Assembly (NCBI GenBank): GCA_903834195.1
Contig: CAILIB010000045.1
Span: forward strand, 1-45,680
Source: an uncultured Candidatus Berkelbacteria bacterium
GTDB lineage: Bacteria > Patescibacteriota > UBA1384 > CAILIB01
Direction of reading: 5' to 3'
DNA length: 45,680 nucleotides
Both the position numbers and the translations under genes were made by a program. Shown in pieces: positions 23,424 through 32,023 of this stretch. Below the pieces are notes generated by a model. The model saw only the letters and a program-made list of their open reading frames with translations, ran no database searches and was not told the DNA's origin. Numbering within the stretch: the first letter of the stretch is position 1; the number at the start of each line of letters is the position of its first letter.

Positions 23424-23981
23424 CTACTTCAACCGATCTTCCTGCACCTCTTCAAGCTTTTCAAAAACAAGTTGAATTAACTCTTTCGGATCAGCGTGCA
23501 TGACCACATGCCCACGGCCACGATGAGCCTTATCGAGTAACATCGAGTATTCATCGGAAAGCCCACCACTATGAAGGAGGATGCCAATAACTTTATGACG
23601 CTCAAAGGCACTGGTGAATTCGTGTAAGCTTCCGATGCGCCCACTCACCTCAACCACCGCGTCACACATGTCGATGAGCAATGTGTCACGACCTGCATAG
23701 TCATAACCAGTAAAGAAGATAATGTCATGGTAATGAACCGGCAGACGGTATTTTTTTACATGTTCAAGTTCAGAATGAGCTGGCGAGAAACCAATAGTCT
23801 GGCCGTGCACTGATTTTGAACCACGCGCAGCAGCCAACGGAACGCCAGTTGTTGCACCTGTAACAAGAATGCCGCCGTGCTTGGCAATTTCGCGACCAAC
23901 TTCAAAGGCAAGGTGCTCACCTTGGTCTGCTGCATGGCCTGCTGCTGCGCCTGATATTGCAATTTTAGGATCGAATAGCAT
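23424..23981 (-). CDS. SLOG / LOG-family nucleotide-binding protein
   Basis: A 185-residue Rossmann-like protein of the SLOG superfamily (TIGR00725/LOG-like). Visible elements are the N-terminal strand and glycine turn (KIAISGAAAGHA), GGILVTGATTGVPLAAARGS as nucleotide-binding loop, and VVEVSGRIGSLHEFTSAF, the counterpart of the PGGxGTxxE motif. That motif is VSGRIGSLHE here, with the first Pro-Gly-Gly changed. LOG proteins release cytokinin-like bases from nucleotide monophosphates, while other SLOG proteins sense nucleotides, so function is undecided. It begins 8 nt after the gene upstream (23990-25153) and ends 3 nt from trxB. Confidence 0.65.
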   Translation of the reverse strand: MLFDPKIAISGAAAGHAADQGEHLAFEVGREIAKHGGILVTGATTGVPLAAARGSKSVHGQTIGFSPAHSELEHVKKYRLPVHYHDIIFFTGYDYAGRDTLLIDMCDAVVEVSGRIGSLHEFTSAFERHKVIGILLHSGGLSDEYSMLLDKAHRGRGHVVMHADPKELIQLVFEKLEEVQEDRLK

Positions 23982-23989
23982 AAGAATAT

Positions 23990-25153
23990 TTAGTAATTTT
24001 GTATTTTATAAAACACATTGAACATTTGGATCATTGAGCGACGCTGACTTTCATCCACAATATCATTAGCACACGCCAAGATTAGCTGCATTGCCATTAC
24101 CGAATTTCCTGAAAGTCCTAACAACCTCGTTAGCATGTACTTTACATTCACCGGTGTCGCAATAAGTTCTGCTACAGGCGATGAGTTAAGAAAAACTCGT
24201 ATTGTGCGCTTAAATTCAACTTGTTCATCAAGCGTGAGAGTTTTATAAAATATTGTTGTTTTAACTTCAAGATTTTCTGAAGATATTAATGATGGAGTCC
24301 AGTTGAGAGTTAGCCAATTCAAGATTTTTTGACGTACAGGACTAGTTACAGAATAATTTACCTGGAAACTAGTTAGAGACTCTTTTAGTTGATTATCAAA
24401 CATTTGTTTCCAAACTAGGTCATCAAAAAACTCAAGATTAGCTACAGCTTTTTCAAACGATATAGCATCAATAATTTCTAGACTGGTTAGGAACCCAATA
24501 AGCAGCTCCGCTTTTTCAGCATAATTTACTGGATCAAGTATTTTTGCAATAAACTCTGTTGGAAAAATCTTTAAACTTGCCAATTGGTCAGATTGAACTG
24601 TTACTTCTGAACCTAGTAACTCTCTTCCATCTGTAATTGCACGACTATCTGCATCGTAAATTGATTGCATAACCGAACGTACAAGATCACGCTTTACAGG
24701 CTCAACCGTACTATTAAGAAGTGTATGCGCATACACTATCCGTTGGATATATTTAGGAGCAATAAACAGTGAAATACTTGAGTACCATATCTGCATCAAT
24801 TTACGGGACCACGCCGAATAATTAAGCGCTGCGGGATTGATAACAAGATCTGGAAATCGCTTAATATAATTTGAACAAACTGACGAACTTGAGTATTTTG
24901 CAAGCGCAGTTAACATTTCCACCTGATCGATTGGTGGAAGAGTTGTAGCAATGTTTGAACCTACCACCTGTAAATCTTCCCCAATTTTTTCGAAAAAATA
25001 ATCAAGCACTACCAAGGCAGAGTATCGCACTGTTATGTACTCACTTTCAGGAAGTGCACGAACGTATTCAAGCACCTGGTCACGTGGTGGCCCAGTTATT
25101 ACCCAATCTATGATTGAGGTTGTTAGTTCTGATAGTTCTTCTTGAATTTCCAT
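23990..25153 (-). CDS. Unknown helical protein coupled to the large membrane protein
   Basis: A 387-residue, mostly helical soluble protein with no signal peptide or membrane segment. I do not recognise a family. Long amphipathic helices separated by short turns recall HEAT/ARM-type alpha-solenoids, but no clear repeat unit could be drawn by eye. Its ATG lies one base after the TGA of the 1196-residue membrane protein, so the two are translated together. A cytoplasmic partner or adaptor role for that protein is a reasonable inference and no more. Confidence 0.6.
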   Translation of the reverse strand: MEIQEELSELTTSIIDWVITGPPRDQVLEYVRALPESEYITVRYSALVVLDYFFEKIGEDLQVVGSNIATTLPPIDQVEMLTALAKYSSSSVCSNYIKRFPDLVINPAALNYSAWSRKLMQIWYSSISLFIAPKYIQRIVYAHTLLNSTVEPVKRDLVRSVMQSIYDADSRAITDGRELLGSEVTVQSDQLASLKIFPTEFIAKILDPVNYAEKAELLIGFLTSLEIIDAISFEKAVANLEFFDDLVWKQMFDNQLKESLTSFQVNYSVTSPVRQKILNWLTLNWTPSLISSENLEVKTTIFYKTLTLDEQVEFKRTIRVFLNSSPVAELIATPVNVKYMLTRLLGLSGNSVMAMQLILACANDIVDESQRRSMIQMFNVFYKIQNY

Positions 25154-25154
25154 A

Positions 25155-28100
25155 TCAAGGGGTTGCGTTTCTTGTTAGAACTTCTTCTGGGTCTGACCAA
25201 ATGCCTTTGAGAGTTTTTCCGATATCAAGTGCCTTAAACGCGTTTACTAAAGCCTTAACTTCTTTATCTTCCTTGGTTTTATCTTTATCATTTAATTCAG
25301 CCTGAATATCTTGAATCAGCGCCTTATCAGTAGGACTACAAATGGTCAAAATACCATCGAATGCTGCACTAATTGTGTCTTTATTTTCTAATCTAGGACT
25401 ACTAGTAGCATCATGATACATTCGTGCAACCGAGGTAATAGACTCCAGAACATCCATTTGTCCTGCTGAAGTACTCATTTTATCTGGATGTATATGGTCA
25501 CCATTCAAAACTTGCTTCTGCATTTTCTTATCTCCTTTTGTGTAACCCTTTGGTTTTTTATATTCATCCTCGATATAACCACCAATATTCTTCAACTGAC
25601 CTTTTAACATATCTGGATCAGTAATAGCTATCTCACCATGATGAGCCGCAGTGACAAATTCCATCGCTGAAAAAACCTTATCCTTCTTTGCTGAATCTTC
25701 CTCTATTCGCTTTCCTGAATCTACTCGCGCATCACGGAAATGCCGCTCTTTTGCAAGCTTAGAATTTGGATCATCATGATCTGCTGCTCCACTTCGATAT
25801 GCCTCATTCAACTCCGACTTTTCTATGAATGCCAACTCATCCTTACTAGCTTTCATATCTCGAAGCTCTCCATCCATTTCACGAAAATGATGATCACTAC
25901 TCGCCACTCTTGCTTGTGTTGAACTTTTGAGTAATTCTTCATTTTCTTTAAAGACTTCTTCATGTTTTGAATGAAACATGCTTCGTTCTATATTTTTTCG
26001 ATTTGCTTTCGACCCACGTGAGAGACTTCCCTCTAAACGTGTTCTCCTTAATTTTTTCTCTTTTTCATTTTCTAATAACAAACCATACTCAGAGCTTGCT
26101 ATTAGAAGTTTTTCATTCTGTTCCGGTGTACGAACGCTTTCATCAATCGCAGTTAACTTATCTATTTCAGCCATTTTACTGGCTATAGCTTTTTCAATAC
26201 CTGCTAACTCATTATCGGTTGTTGAAATATCTGCCAACTTCTTGCCATCTTTCTCAATAGACTTATAATTCAACCCCTTCTTACCATACTCAACATTTTT
26301 CTCGCGCTGTTCTGTAAGCTTATGCTTAAAATCAGTTACTGAAGCAATTGGATTATTTCCTCCTTTTATGCGGCCCCAGCGCATGTCGAATTCATCTTTT
26401 GCACCCTTTTTCGCAGCATTCGTTCCATACTTAATTGCTGCTCCAGCGGTTTTATCCATAACACCCTTGAGCTCACCTGCCATCTTAAATGGAGTTGTAA
26501 TTGCAAAATACAAACATGTAACACCTAACGCATAACTTATAATCCCAGATAAAAAGTTCACCGATTGCGCGGTACCAGTTGTCACATTTCCACCTACGCG
26601 GAAAAATTGAATCATCAACCATACCCAAAACGCCGAAACACAGTTCATGAATATCCAACCTTGTGCTGTTTTCCACCAACGAGTCCATACTGGTTTAAAT
26701 AAATCTACCGTAATTCCAAAGAACGCGAGTGGCGCTAACGGAGTTAGTATGAAAAATACTACCGAACGGAATACAAAGAGGAATGCCAGAATAAGAATCA
26801 TTACTACTACCACCAGCACAAATAAATTCAGAACTAACTGCTGCAAAATTTTATTCATGTCCGGCGAGTTTTTATCGCTATCCATGGTTAAAATTGGTGC
26901 AGAATTTATCGTATTAAGTGCAACTCCATTACACCCTTGAGTCGTACTACCCGCAGTTGTTGTAGCTCCAGCTCCAGCTCCAGTAGTAGATCCTGTTTTT
27001 GTAGTTCCCGTATTACTCGTGTTTGCAGCTGTTGGAGTAGTAGCTGTTCCTTGTGAACTTAAATTAGTAATTGAAAGCACAACGCAGTCCACAGTAAGTT
27101 CTTGATTGCCATTCAATGACGGACTCGTTATATACGTTGCAAGATTATTTGAAAACTCTATACACACCTTAGTCGCATAAACTCCGCCATATGCAAGTAG
27201 ATACCCAATAATTAACGCAGGGAGGGCTTTCTTAATTGCATAGGTATTTACTTGGATTTGAAGAATATTTGCTAATGCTACAATCACAAGCATGAAAACA
27301 ACAAAACTTCCAAGAATCCGAATGAGTAAATTCGCAGTACTATTAACAACTGCCAACCTATTTAGGTTGTCTATAATAAAACCTGGTGTCAGTTCTTTGG
27401 GGACAAGGTTAGCTACAAAATTACCAATTCCACTTGAACCAGTAGGTACCACATCAGAATGAAATGGCACCATCTTTGCTAATGTGTATACTCCAACTGC
27501 AAGTAGCGACTGATTTATTGTTGCACCCAACACTGCAACTGCACATATTGCACCTTGAATTGCCTTAACAATGTCAGTGCCCGAACTAGATCCGCAGTAC
27601 TGATTATTTGCTGCCCCAGCTGCTGCGACTGAGTTTTGTGTTGCGTCTGCAGTTTTTGCTCCCGAAGCTAAAGCAGCCTGCATTGCTTGCACATCTGCGG
27701 CAGTTTTTGGCGCAGTCGTAGTTAGTATTGGTCCAAGTATTGTTTTAAAATCTTGGTAAAAAGCAGCAGTACTTGGGTACACATGTCCATTAACGTAACC
27801 TGGTTGAGTTTTAGATCCTGCTAAATACTCAGTCAGATTCTGAGGTTTAAATATCATCGAATTCTGACCCTGCCCAGCCCCAATCACTTTACCAAGAGCT
27901 GAAAGAACCGGACTAGCTAATGGACCCCCCAAAGTACCCAGACTTGCCCCCTGACCTGCCCAATAATCATCATATCCACCTGAATAATCTAAGTCATTTA
28001 TCAGAATACTAAACGCGGTTTGAGCATTCGCATCACCGCCCATTTGAGCAATTACCTGGTTTTTTACCTTTGTATTATTTGAAAGTATCTTAAGCGCATT

Positions 28101-28745
28101 CACTCCTCCATACACATTTGCAATTGCAGGGATAAGGCCACTAGTAATTTTTGCCTGTACTGCAGCTTGCTGTGCTGTGTAGGAGGCAACATCTACTGTT
28201 CCATCAGATGATTTATATTTTGTCGGGTCAGCTAATGTCTTAACATCCTGAATTACATCTCTGTAGATTGTGTCGGTATTTTTTACCCACTGATACGTTG
28301 TGTCATAAATTGTATAAAATGTATCAGACTCAGGTGTAGTATTCCCATCAGGAACAAAGATTCCTAATAGCGATGTAGCCCAGCTCGATGTTTGAAACAT
28401 AAACACCGAAGAAGGATCTTTTCCTTGTAATACTTTCGTGTAGTACTGATAAATATAATTGTTATTGGTCTGCAAAGAATTGTCATCTGGAGTTGTAAGA
28501 TAATAACTCCTACCCAATAAAGGAAGTTGCCACTCTGTACCGTTTTTACCTCCTACTGAATTACTGTTAAATGCTGCATTGATTTGCGTTGAATACTGAG
28601 TAAATAAACCAGGAAGATCCGCCGGCATCGTAACTGTAGTATCAGCACGTACAATTTTTGGAGAATAAAAACAGGCAACCTGACTAAACGCCAGAATTCC
28701 TACAAAAATTGCAGCAATAAATCGTATTCCCCTCATATACTTCAT
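25155..28745 (-). CDS. Large TrbL/VirB6-like membrane protein with charged C-terminal tail
   Basis: A 1196-residue protein. Residues 1-34 look like a signal peptide, and 35-390 form an exported domain. Hydrophobic segments lie near 395-427, 470-497, 507-527, 635-680, 695-716 and 728-755. A Thr/Gly-rich linker (565-605) sits in an external loop. Residues 760-1196 are highly charged and coiled-coil-like, presumably cytoplasmic. The central segments resemble the TrbL/VirB6 inner-membrane channel proteins of type IV secretion, a group found in several Patescibacteria. No VirB4 or coupling ATPase is in the window. A TACAAT box 8 nt upstream suggests leaderless expression with the two genes that follow. 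Confidence 0.6.
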   Translation of the reverse strand: MKYMRGIRFIAAIFVGILAFSQVACFYSPKIVRADTTVTMPADLPGLFTQYSTQINAAFNSNSVGGKNGTEWQLPLLGRSYYLTTPDDNSLQTNNNYIYQYYTKVLQGKDPSSVFMFQTSSWATSLLGIFVPDGNTTPESDTFYTIYDTTYQWVKNTDTIYRDVIQDVKTLADPTKYKSSDGTVDVASYTAQQAAVQAKITSGLIPAIANVYGGVNALKILSNNTKVKNQVIAQMGGDANAQTAFSILINDLDYSGGYDDYWAGQGASLGTLGGPLASPVLSALGKVIGAGQGQNSMIFKPQNLTEYLAGSKTQPGYVNGHVYPSTAAFYQDFKTILGPILTTTAPKTAADVQAMQAALASGAKTADATQNSVAAAGAANNQYCGSSSGTDIVKAIQGAICAVAVLGATINQSLLAVGVYTLAKMVPFHSDVVPTGSSGIGNFVANLVPKELTPGFIIDNLNRLAVVNSTANLLIRILGSFVVFMLVIVALANILQIQVNTYAIKKALPALIIGYLLAYGGVYATKVCIEFSNNLATYITSPSLNGNQELTVDCVVLSITNLSSQGTATTPTAANTSNTGTTKTGSTTGAGAGATTTAGSTTQGCNGVALNTINSAPILTMDSDKNSPDMNKILQQLVLNLFVLVVVVMILILAFLFVFRSVVFFILTPLAPLAFFGITVDLFKPVWTRWWKTAQGWIFMNCVSAFWVWLMIQFFRVGGNVTTGTAQSVNFLSGIISYALGVTCLYFAITTPFKMAGELKGVMDKTAGAAIKYGTNAAKKGAKDEFDMRWGRIKGGNNPIASVTDFKHKLTEQREKNVEYGKKGLNYKSIEKDGKKLADISTTDNELAGIEKAIASKMAEIDKLTAIDESVRTPEQNEKLLIASSEYGLLLENEKEKKLRRTRLEGSLSRGSKANRKNIERSMFHSKHEEVFKENEELLKSSTQARVASSDHHFREMDGELRDMKASKDELAFIEKSELNEAYRSGAADHDDPNSKLAKERHFRDARVDSGKRIEEDSAKKDKVFSAMEFVTAAHHGEIAITDPDMLKGQLKNIGGYIEDEYKKPKGYTKGDKKMQKQVLNGDHIHPDKMSTSAGQMDVLESITSVARMYHDATSSPRLENKDTISAAFDGILTICSPTDKALIQDIQAELNDKDKTKEDKEVKALVNAFKALDIGKTLKGIWSDPEEVLTRNATP

Positions 28746-28753
28746 CTTGCTCT

Positions 28754-28759
28754 ATTGTA
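28754..28759 (-). promoter_or_regulatory. -10 box of the TrbL-like operon
   Basis: TACAAT on the minus strand, separated by 8 nt from the ATG at 28745, again a leaderless arrangement. Confidence 0.5.
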
Positions 28760-28821
28760 CACTAGTAAAGCTTCGTAATACTACGAATGTCATGGCATAG
28801 AAAGCAAATACGTCTCTCGTT

Positions 28822-29409
28822 TTACGGAGTAAGGTACTTAGACGTCAGATGATCGCGCGCAGCAAATGCACTCGTTGCCCGCTCGGTAAAAGAACTGTCT
28901 ACCTTAGCCAATTCTTGATACGTAAGCCCAAGATAATTCCATGCTTCGGCATATTGGGGGTCTAATTCGGTGGCTTTTTTGAGTGGGTATTGTGCATAGG
29001 AAAAAGACCCAGCTTGGTACAATTTCACACCTTCGATGAGCGCCTGTTTTGGATCAGCAAACTGTTGCATAGCTTCTTGCAGTTGCCCAAGTTGAATAAC
29101 TGCATTGTGCTGGGCAAAAAAACTGAGTGCTGCATTTGGGTTTGTCGATGCCTGTTCAGCAAGTGCCCGATTTGTTCGAGCGGATTCTAACTCAGGATTA
29201 TACGAGAGTGACTTCGTGTAATTTGCCTGTGCCTGTGCATATTGACCCGCCACAAAATCAGCGTCTGCCCGCACTGCATACCGATCAGCTATGCGCTGCT
29301 GGACTGGCTTAATAACGAGAATAGATGAAAGTATCGCAATACCGACAGTACAGGAAATAATGAGTGCCACCCTCCACCATGCCAAATGAACCGGGGCACC
29401 TTGCTTCAT
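28822..29409 (-). CDS. Membrane-anchored TPR protein
   Basis: A 195-residue protein with one N-terminal membrane segment (WWRVALIISCTVGIAILSSILVI, about residues 12-34) and tetratricopeptide-like repeats: YAVRADADFVAGQYAQAQANYTKSL and AEAWNYLGLTYQELAKVDSSF. These repeats usually mediate protein-protein contacts at the membrane. The start is the ATG at 29409, which overlaps the valS stop as ATGA. An in-frame ATG five codons earlier lies inside valS. No partner can be named. Confidence 0.7.
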   Translation of the reverse strand: MKQGAPVHLAWWRVALIISCTVGIAILSSILVIKPVQQRIADRYAVRADADFVAGQYAQAQANYTKSLSYNPELESARTNRALAEQASTNPNAALSFFAQHNAVIQLGQLQEAMQQFADPKQALIEGVKLYQAGSFSYAQYPLKKATELDPQYAEAWNYLGLTYQELAKVDSSFTERATSAFAARDHLTSKYLTP

Positions 29410-31493
29410 TCTGCCGTCGGCCAACTACTCGTGATGAGCATTCCTTCACCAACAGAAAGTTCCTGCCAAATTGCTTCACTTACAAATGGCATAAACGGAT
29501 GAACTAATTTGAGAATAATGCTTAGCGTCTCCCAAAGCACCGCGCATGTTGCATCAGACACTTGATCGTCAATTTTCTGATTCTTAGCTGCTTCAACGTA
29601 GATATCAGCAAACTGGTGCCATGCAAATTCGTGAACAGTTTGGAGAGCTTGGGCAAAACGGAAGTTTTCTAAATGCTCATGTACTTCTTTGATTGCCGCT
29701 GTACGCTGTTCAATGATGAGCTTGTCTGCATCAGTGTGTTCACCATGGGTAAGCTTCTTTGGGTCGCGGTCACCTATTTGCATATCAACAAAACGGGCCA
29801 TGTTCCACAACTTATTAGCAAAGTTGCGCCCACCTTTTACTTTTTCTTCTGGCATGGGAATGTCTGAGCCAGCGGCAGATCCAACAATGAGACCAAAACG
29901 AACCGCATCGGCACCGTACTTAGCAACCATCTCGGTTGGGTTCACAACGTTACCCTTCGACTTCGACATCTTTTTACCTTTGGCGTCTAGGACGAGACCA
30001 TGAAGGTAGACATCTTTAAATGGCACTTTTCCTTCAGTATATAAGCCGAGCATAAGCATGCGACTAATCCAGATGAAAATAAGATCGCGACCAGTTTCCA
30101 TTACCGAGTTAGGATAAAATTCTACCAAATAGTCACGGTCGACGCGCTCTTTATTGAGCGCTTTTAAGGTCGCATACGGCCACTGTCCAGATGAAAACCA
30201 AGTATCAAATGTGTCAGTATCATTGGCAATATCTGGATTGTCAGGCATTGCTCCAGCAACTGGAATACCCCACCAGTTCTGTCGGCAGATATTCCAATCT
30301 CGAAGACCCTTGAGCCAATCGAGTTGAATTTTTTTGTACTGCTCAGGATGAAAGGTAACTTCTCCTCGTTCAATCGCATCAATTGCTTTTGCAGCAAGTG
30401 GAGCAACTTTAACATACCACTGCGGCATAAGCATTGGCTCAATCGGCTGGTTTGAGCGGTAGCAGAGACCGATAGTATGGCGGTAGGTTGGATCAATTTT
30501 CTCGACCATGCCTAATTCCTGCATACGTTCACCTACTTTTACGCGCGCTTCAGCCACCTTCATACCGGCAAACTCGCCAGCAATTGGAAGCATCCGCCCA
30601 TCAAGCCCAATAACCTTATTAATCGGCAAATTGTGACGTTGAGCGATCTCAAAATCGATTGGATCATGTGCTGGCGTAATTGTCATAGCGCCAGTACCAA
30701 ATTCTGGCTTAATAGCTTCATCGGCAATAACCGTAAACTCAGCTTCTTCACCCGTTACTGTCATTGCTTTGAATGAAGTACCGACGTACTTTTTGTAGCG
30801 TTCATCTTCTGGGTGAACCACAATAGTCTTATCACCAAATTTTGTCTCAGGGCGTACTGTAGCAACTGTAATTGGTCCATACTTTAAATAATAAAGCGGT
30901 TCTTGGCGTTCTTCGTGCACTACTTCTAAATCTGAGTACGCGGTTTGATATTTAACACTGTAATTTACGATACGTTCGCCACGGTATACCAAACCGTCAG
31001 CAAACATACGTCGAAAGGTTTCGTATACCTGTTCAATAATAAGAGGATCGAGTGTAAATCGCTCGGTCGTCCAATCACAGGAAGCACCAAGCATGCGAAC
31101 CTGATTTTCCATGGTCGCCTTATGCTCCATGGTAAAGGCATAGCACTCCTCGTAGAACTGCTCACGCGTCATCTGGAAGCGGGACCGTCCCTGCTTTTCC
31201 AAGAATTTCTCGAATACTGTCTGCGTCTCGATACCAGCATGATCAGATCCTGGCACCCATAACGTCCGGTCACCACGCATCCGATGCCAGCGCACCATAA
31301 TGTCTTCGAGAGGGATCATTAAGGCGTGCCCAATGTGCAAATTACCATTCGCATTAGGCGGTGGCATGACAATTGAAAAAGCAGGTTTTGACTGATCGGT
31401 ATGGGGTGAAAACGCACCGCTCTCCTCCCACATTTTGTATATGCGAGATTCGTGCTCAACGGCGACGTAGGCTTTTGGAAATTCTTGATTCAT
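29406..31493 (-). CDS. valS: Valyl-tRNA synthetase, compact form
   Basis: A class I synthetase that charges tRNA-Val. The 695-residue protein has the HIGH motif as NLHIGHALMIP, WVPGSDHAGIETQ, the editing (CP1) domain with TVRPETKFGDK and PAHDPIDFEIA, the signature ICRQNWWGIPVAG, DTWFSSGQWPYATL and GKKMSKSKGN. It is about 180 residues shorter than E. coli or B. subtilis ValRS. The region between NWWGIP and DTWFSS has only about 22 residues, so the usual Cys-rich insert is missing, and the C-terminal coiled-coil arm is absent. TACAAT 9 nt before the ATG makes the mRNA leaderless. The TPR gene follows with a 4-bp overlap. Confidence 0.95.
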   Translation of the reverse strand: MNQEFPKAYVAVEHESRIYKMWEESGAFSPHTDQSKPAFSIVMPPPNANGNLHIGHALMIPLEDIMVRWHRMRGDRTLWVPGSDHAGIETQTVFEKFLEKQGRSRFQMTREQFYEECYAFTMEHKATMENQVRMLGASCDWTTERFTLDPLIIEQVYETFRRMFADGLVYRGERIVNYSVKYQTAYSDLEVVHEERQEPLYYLKYGPITVATVRPETKFGDKTIVVHPEDERYKKYVGTSFKAMTVTGEEAEFTVIADEAIKPEFGTGAMTITPAHDPIDFEIAQRHNLPINKVIGLDGRMLPIAGEFAGMKVAEARVKVGERMQELGMVEKIDPTYRHTIGLCYRSNQPIEPMLMPQWYVKVAPLAAKAIDAIERGEVTFHPEQYKKIQLDWLKGLRDWNICRQNWWGIPVAGAMPDNPDIANDTDTFDTWFSSGQWPYATLKALNKERVDRDYLVEFYPNSVMETGRDLIFIWISRMLMLGLYTEGKVPFKDVYLHGLVLDAKGKKMSKSKGNVVNPTEMVAKYGADAVRFGLIVGSAAGSDIPMPEEKVKGGRNFANKLWNMARFVDMQIGDRDPKKLTHGEHTDADKLIIEQRTAAIKEVHEHLENFRFAQALQTVHEFAWHQFADIYVEAAKNQKIDDQVSDATCAVLWETLSIILKLVHPFMPFVSEAIWQELSVGEGMLITSSWPTAE

Positions 31494-31502
31494 ATATCTG
31501 GT

Positions 31503-31508
31503 ATTGTA
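31503..31508 (-). promoter_or_regulatory. -10 box of valS
   Basis: TACAAT on the minus strand, 9 nt upstream of the valS ATG. No convincing -35 element was found. Confidence 0.45.
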
Positions 31509-31570
31509 GCCGAAAAAAGCTCTACTTAAAAGGAGACAGGCGATAATACTCTCGCCTTTTCCAATTGGTT

Positions 31571-31579
31571 TGCTAGGAT
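31571..31579 (+). promoter_or_regulatory. Extended -10 promoter
   Basis: TGCTAGGAT, with TAGGAT at 31574-31579 and the ATG of the coiled-coil gene 6 nt later (31586). The same nonamer precedes the FemAB-like gene at 32007-32015. Confidence 0.5.
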
Positions 31580-31585
31580 GCGGAT

Positions 31586-31966
31586 ATGAGCTCTCCCACT
31601 TCCCTCACCCTCTCTGGTTCATATAAAACTGACATGCCAGTAATTAGTTCACGTTTTACTCTGCTTGAGGATTTTCTGTCATTACTTCTTGAGCGGCAAG
31701 AGGCTGCTTTTGAACGCGTTGAAGCACGCTTTGATGCGATTGAAGCACGGCTTGATGCTATGGATGATCGTTTTGATGCGATAGACGCTCGACTAGATAC
31801 CATGCAGGTGGAAATAACAGAAACTAAAAATGTAGTTCAAAAAGTAAGTCATAGACTAGAAAAGATTGAAATTGCAATGCCATTCATTATATCTAATCTC
31901 GAACTTCAGCAAGCTGCACTAACCAGCCTTCTCAAACAATACGGAATAATAATTCCTCAAAAATAG
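31586..31966 (+). CDS. Short coiled-coil protein with exact heptads
   Basis: A 126-residue protein of unknown function. Residues ~40-80 are a perfect run of seven-residue units (RVEARFD, AIEARLD, AMDDRFD, AIDARLD), an Arg/Asp-rich heptad pattern expected to form a parallel coiled coil. The rest continues as a helix (ETKNVVQKVSHRLEKIE) and ends in a hydrophobic patch that could bind a membrane or partner. The heptads are also visible in the DNA as diverged 21-bp repeats, pointing to growth by slippage. It has a leaderless promoter and lies just before the FemAB-like gene. Confidence 0.65.
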   Translation: MSSPTSLTLSGSYKTDMPVISSRFTLLEDFLSLLLERQEAAFERVEARFDAIEARLDAMDDRFDAIDARLDTMQVEITETKNVVQKVSHRLEKIEIAMPFIISNLELQQAALTSLLKQYGIIIPQK

Positions 31967-32006
31967 CCCCTCACCACTCAACCCCTACAGTATTTGCCCA
32001 CAAATC

Positions 32007-32015
32007 TGCTAGGAT
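32007..32015 (+). promoter_or_regulatory. Extended -10 promoter
   Basis: TGCTAGGAT with TAGGAT at 32010-32015. The ATG at 32024 is 8 nt further on, so the femAB-murE-polA message is predicted to be leaderless. Confidence 0.5.
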
Positions 32016-32023
32016 ACGAGTAC

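Noticed and set aside
31538-31560. Hairpin AGGCGA/TCGCCT followed by T residues between valS and the coiled-coil gene
   Set aside because: No plus-strand gene upstream needs a terminator here, and it overlaps the promoter region of the next gene. Possible but unsupported.
31700-31800. Short regularly spaced repeats that might suggest a CRISPR array
   Set aside because: The 21-bp periodicity is in frame and encodes heptads of a coiled coil. There are no spacers and no cas genes. No CRISPR array was seen in the window.
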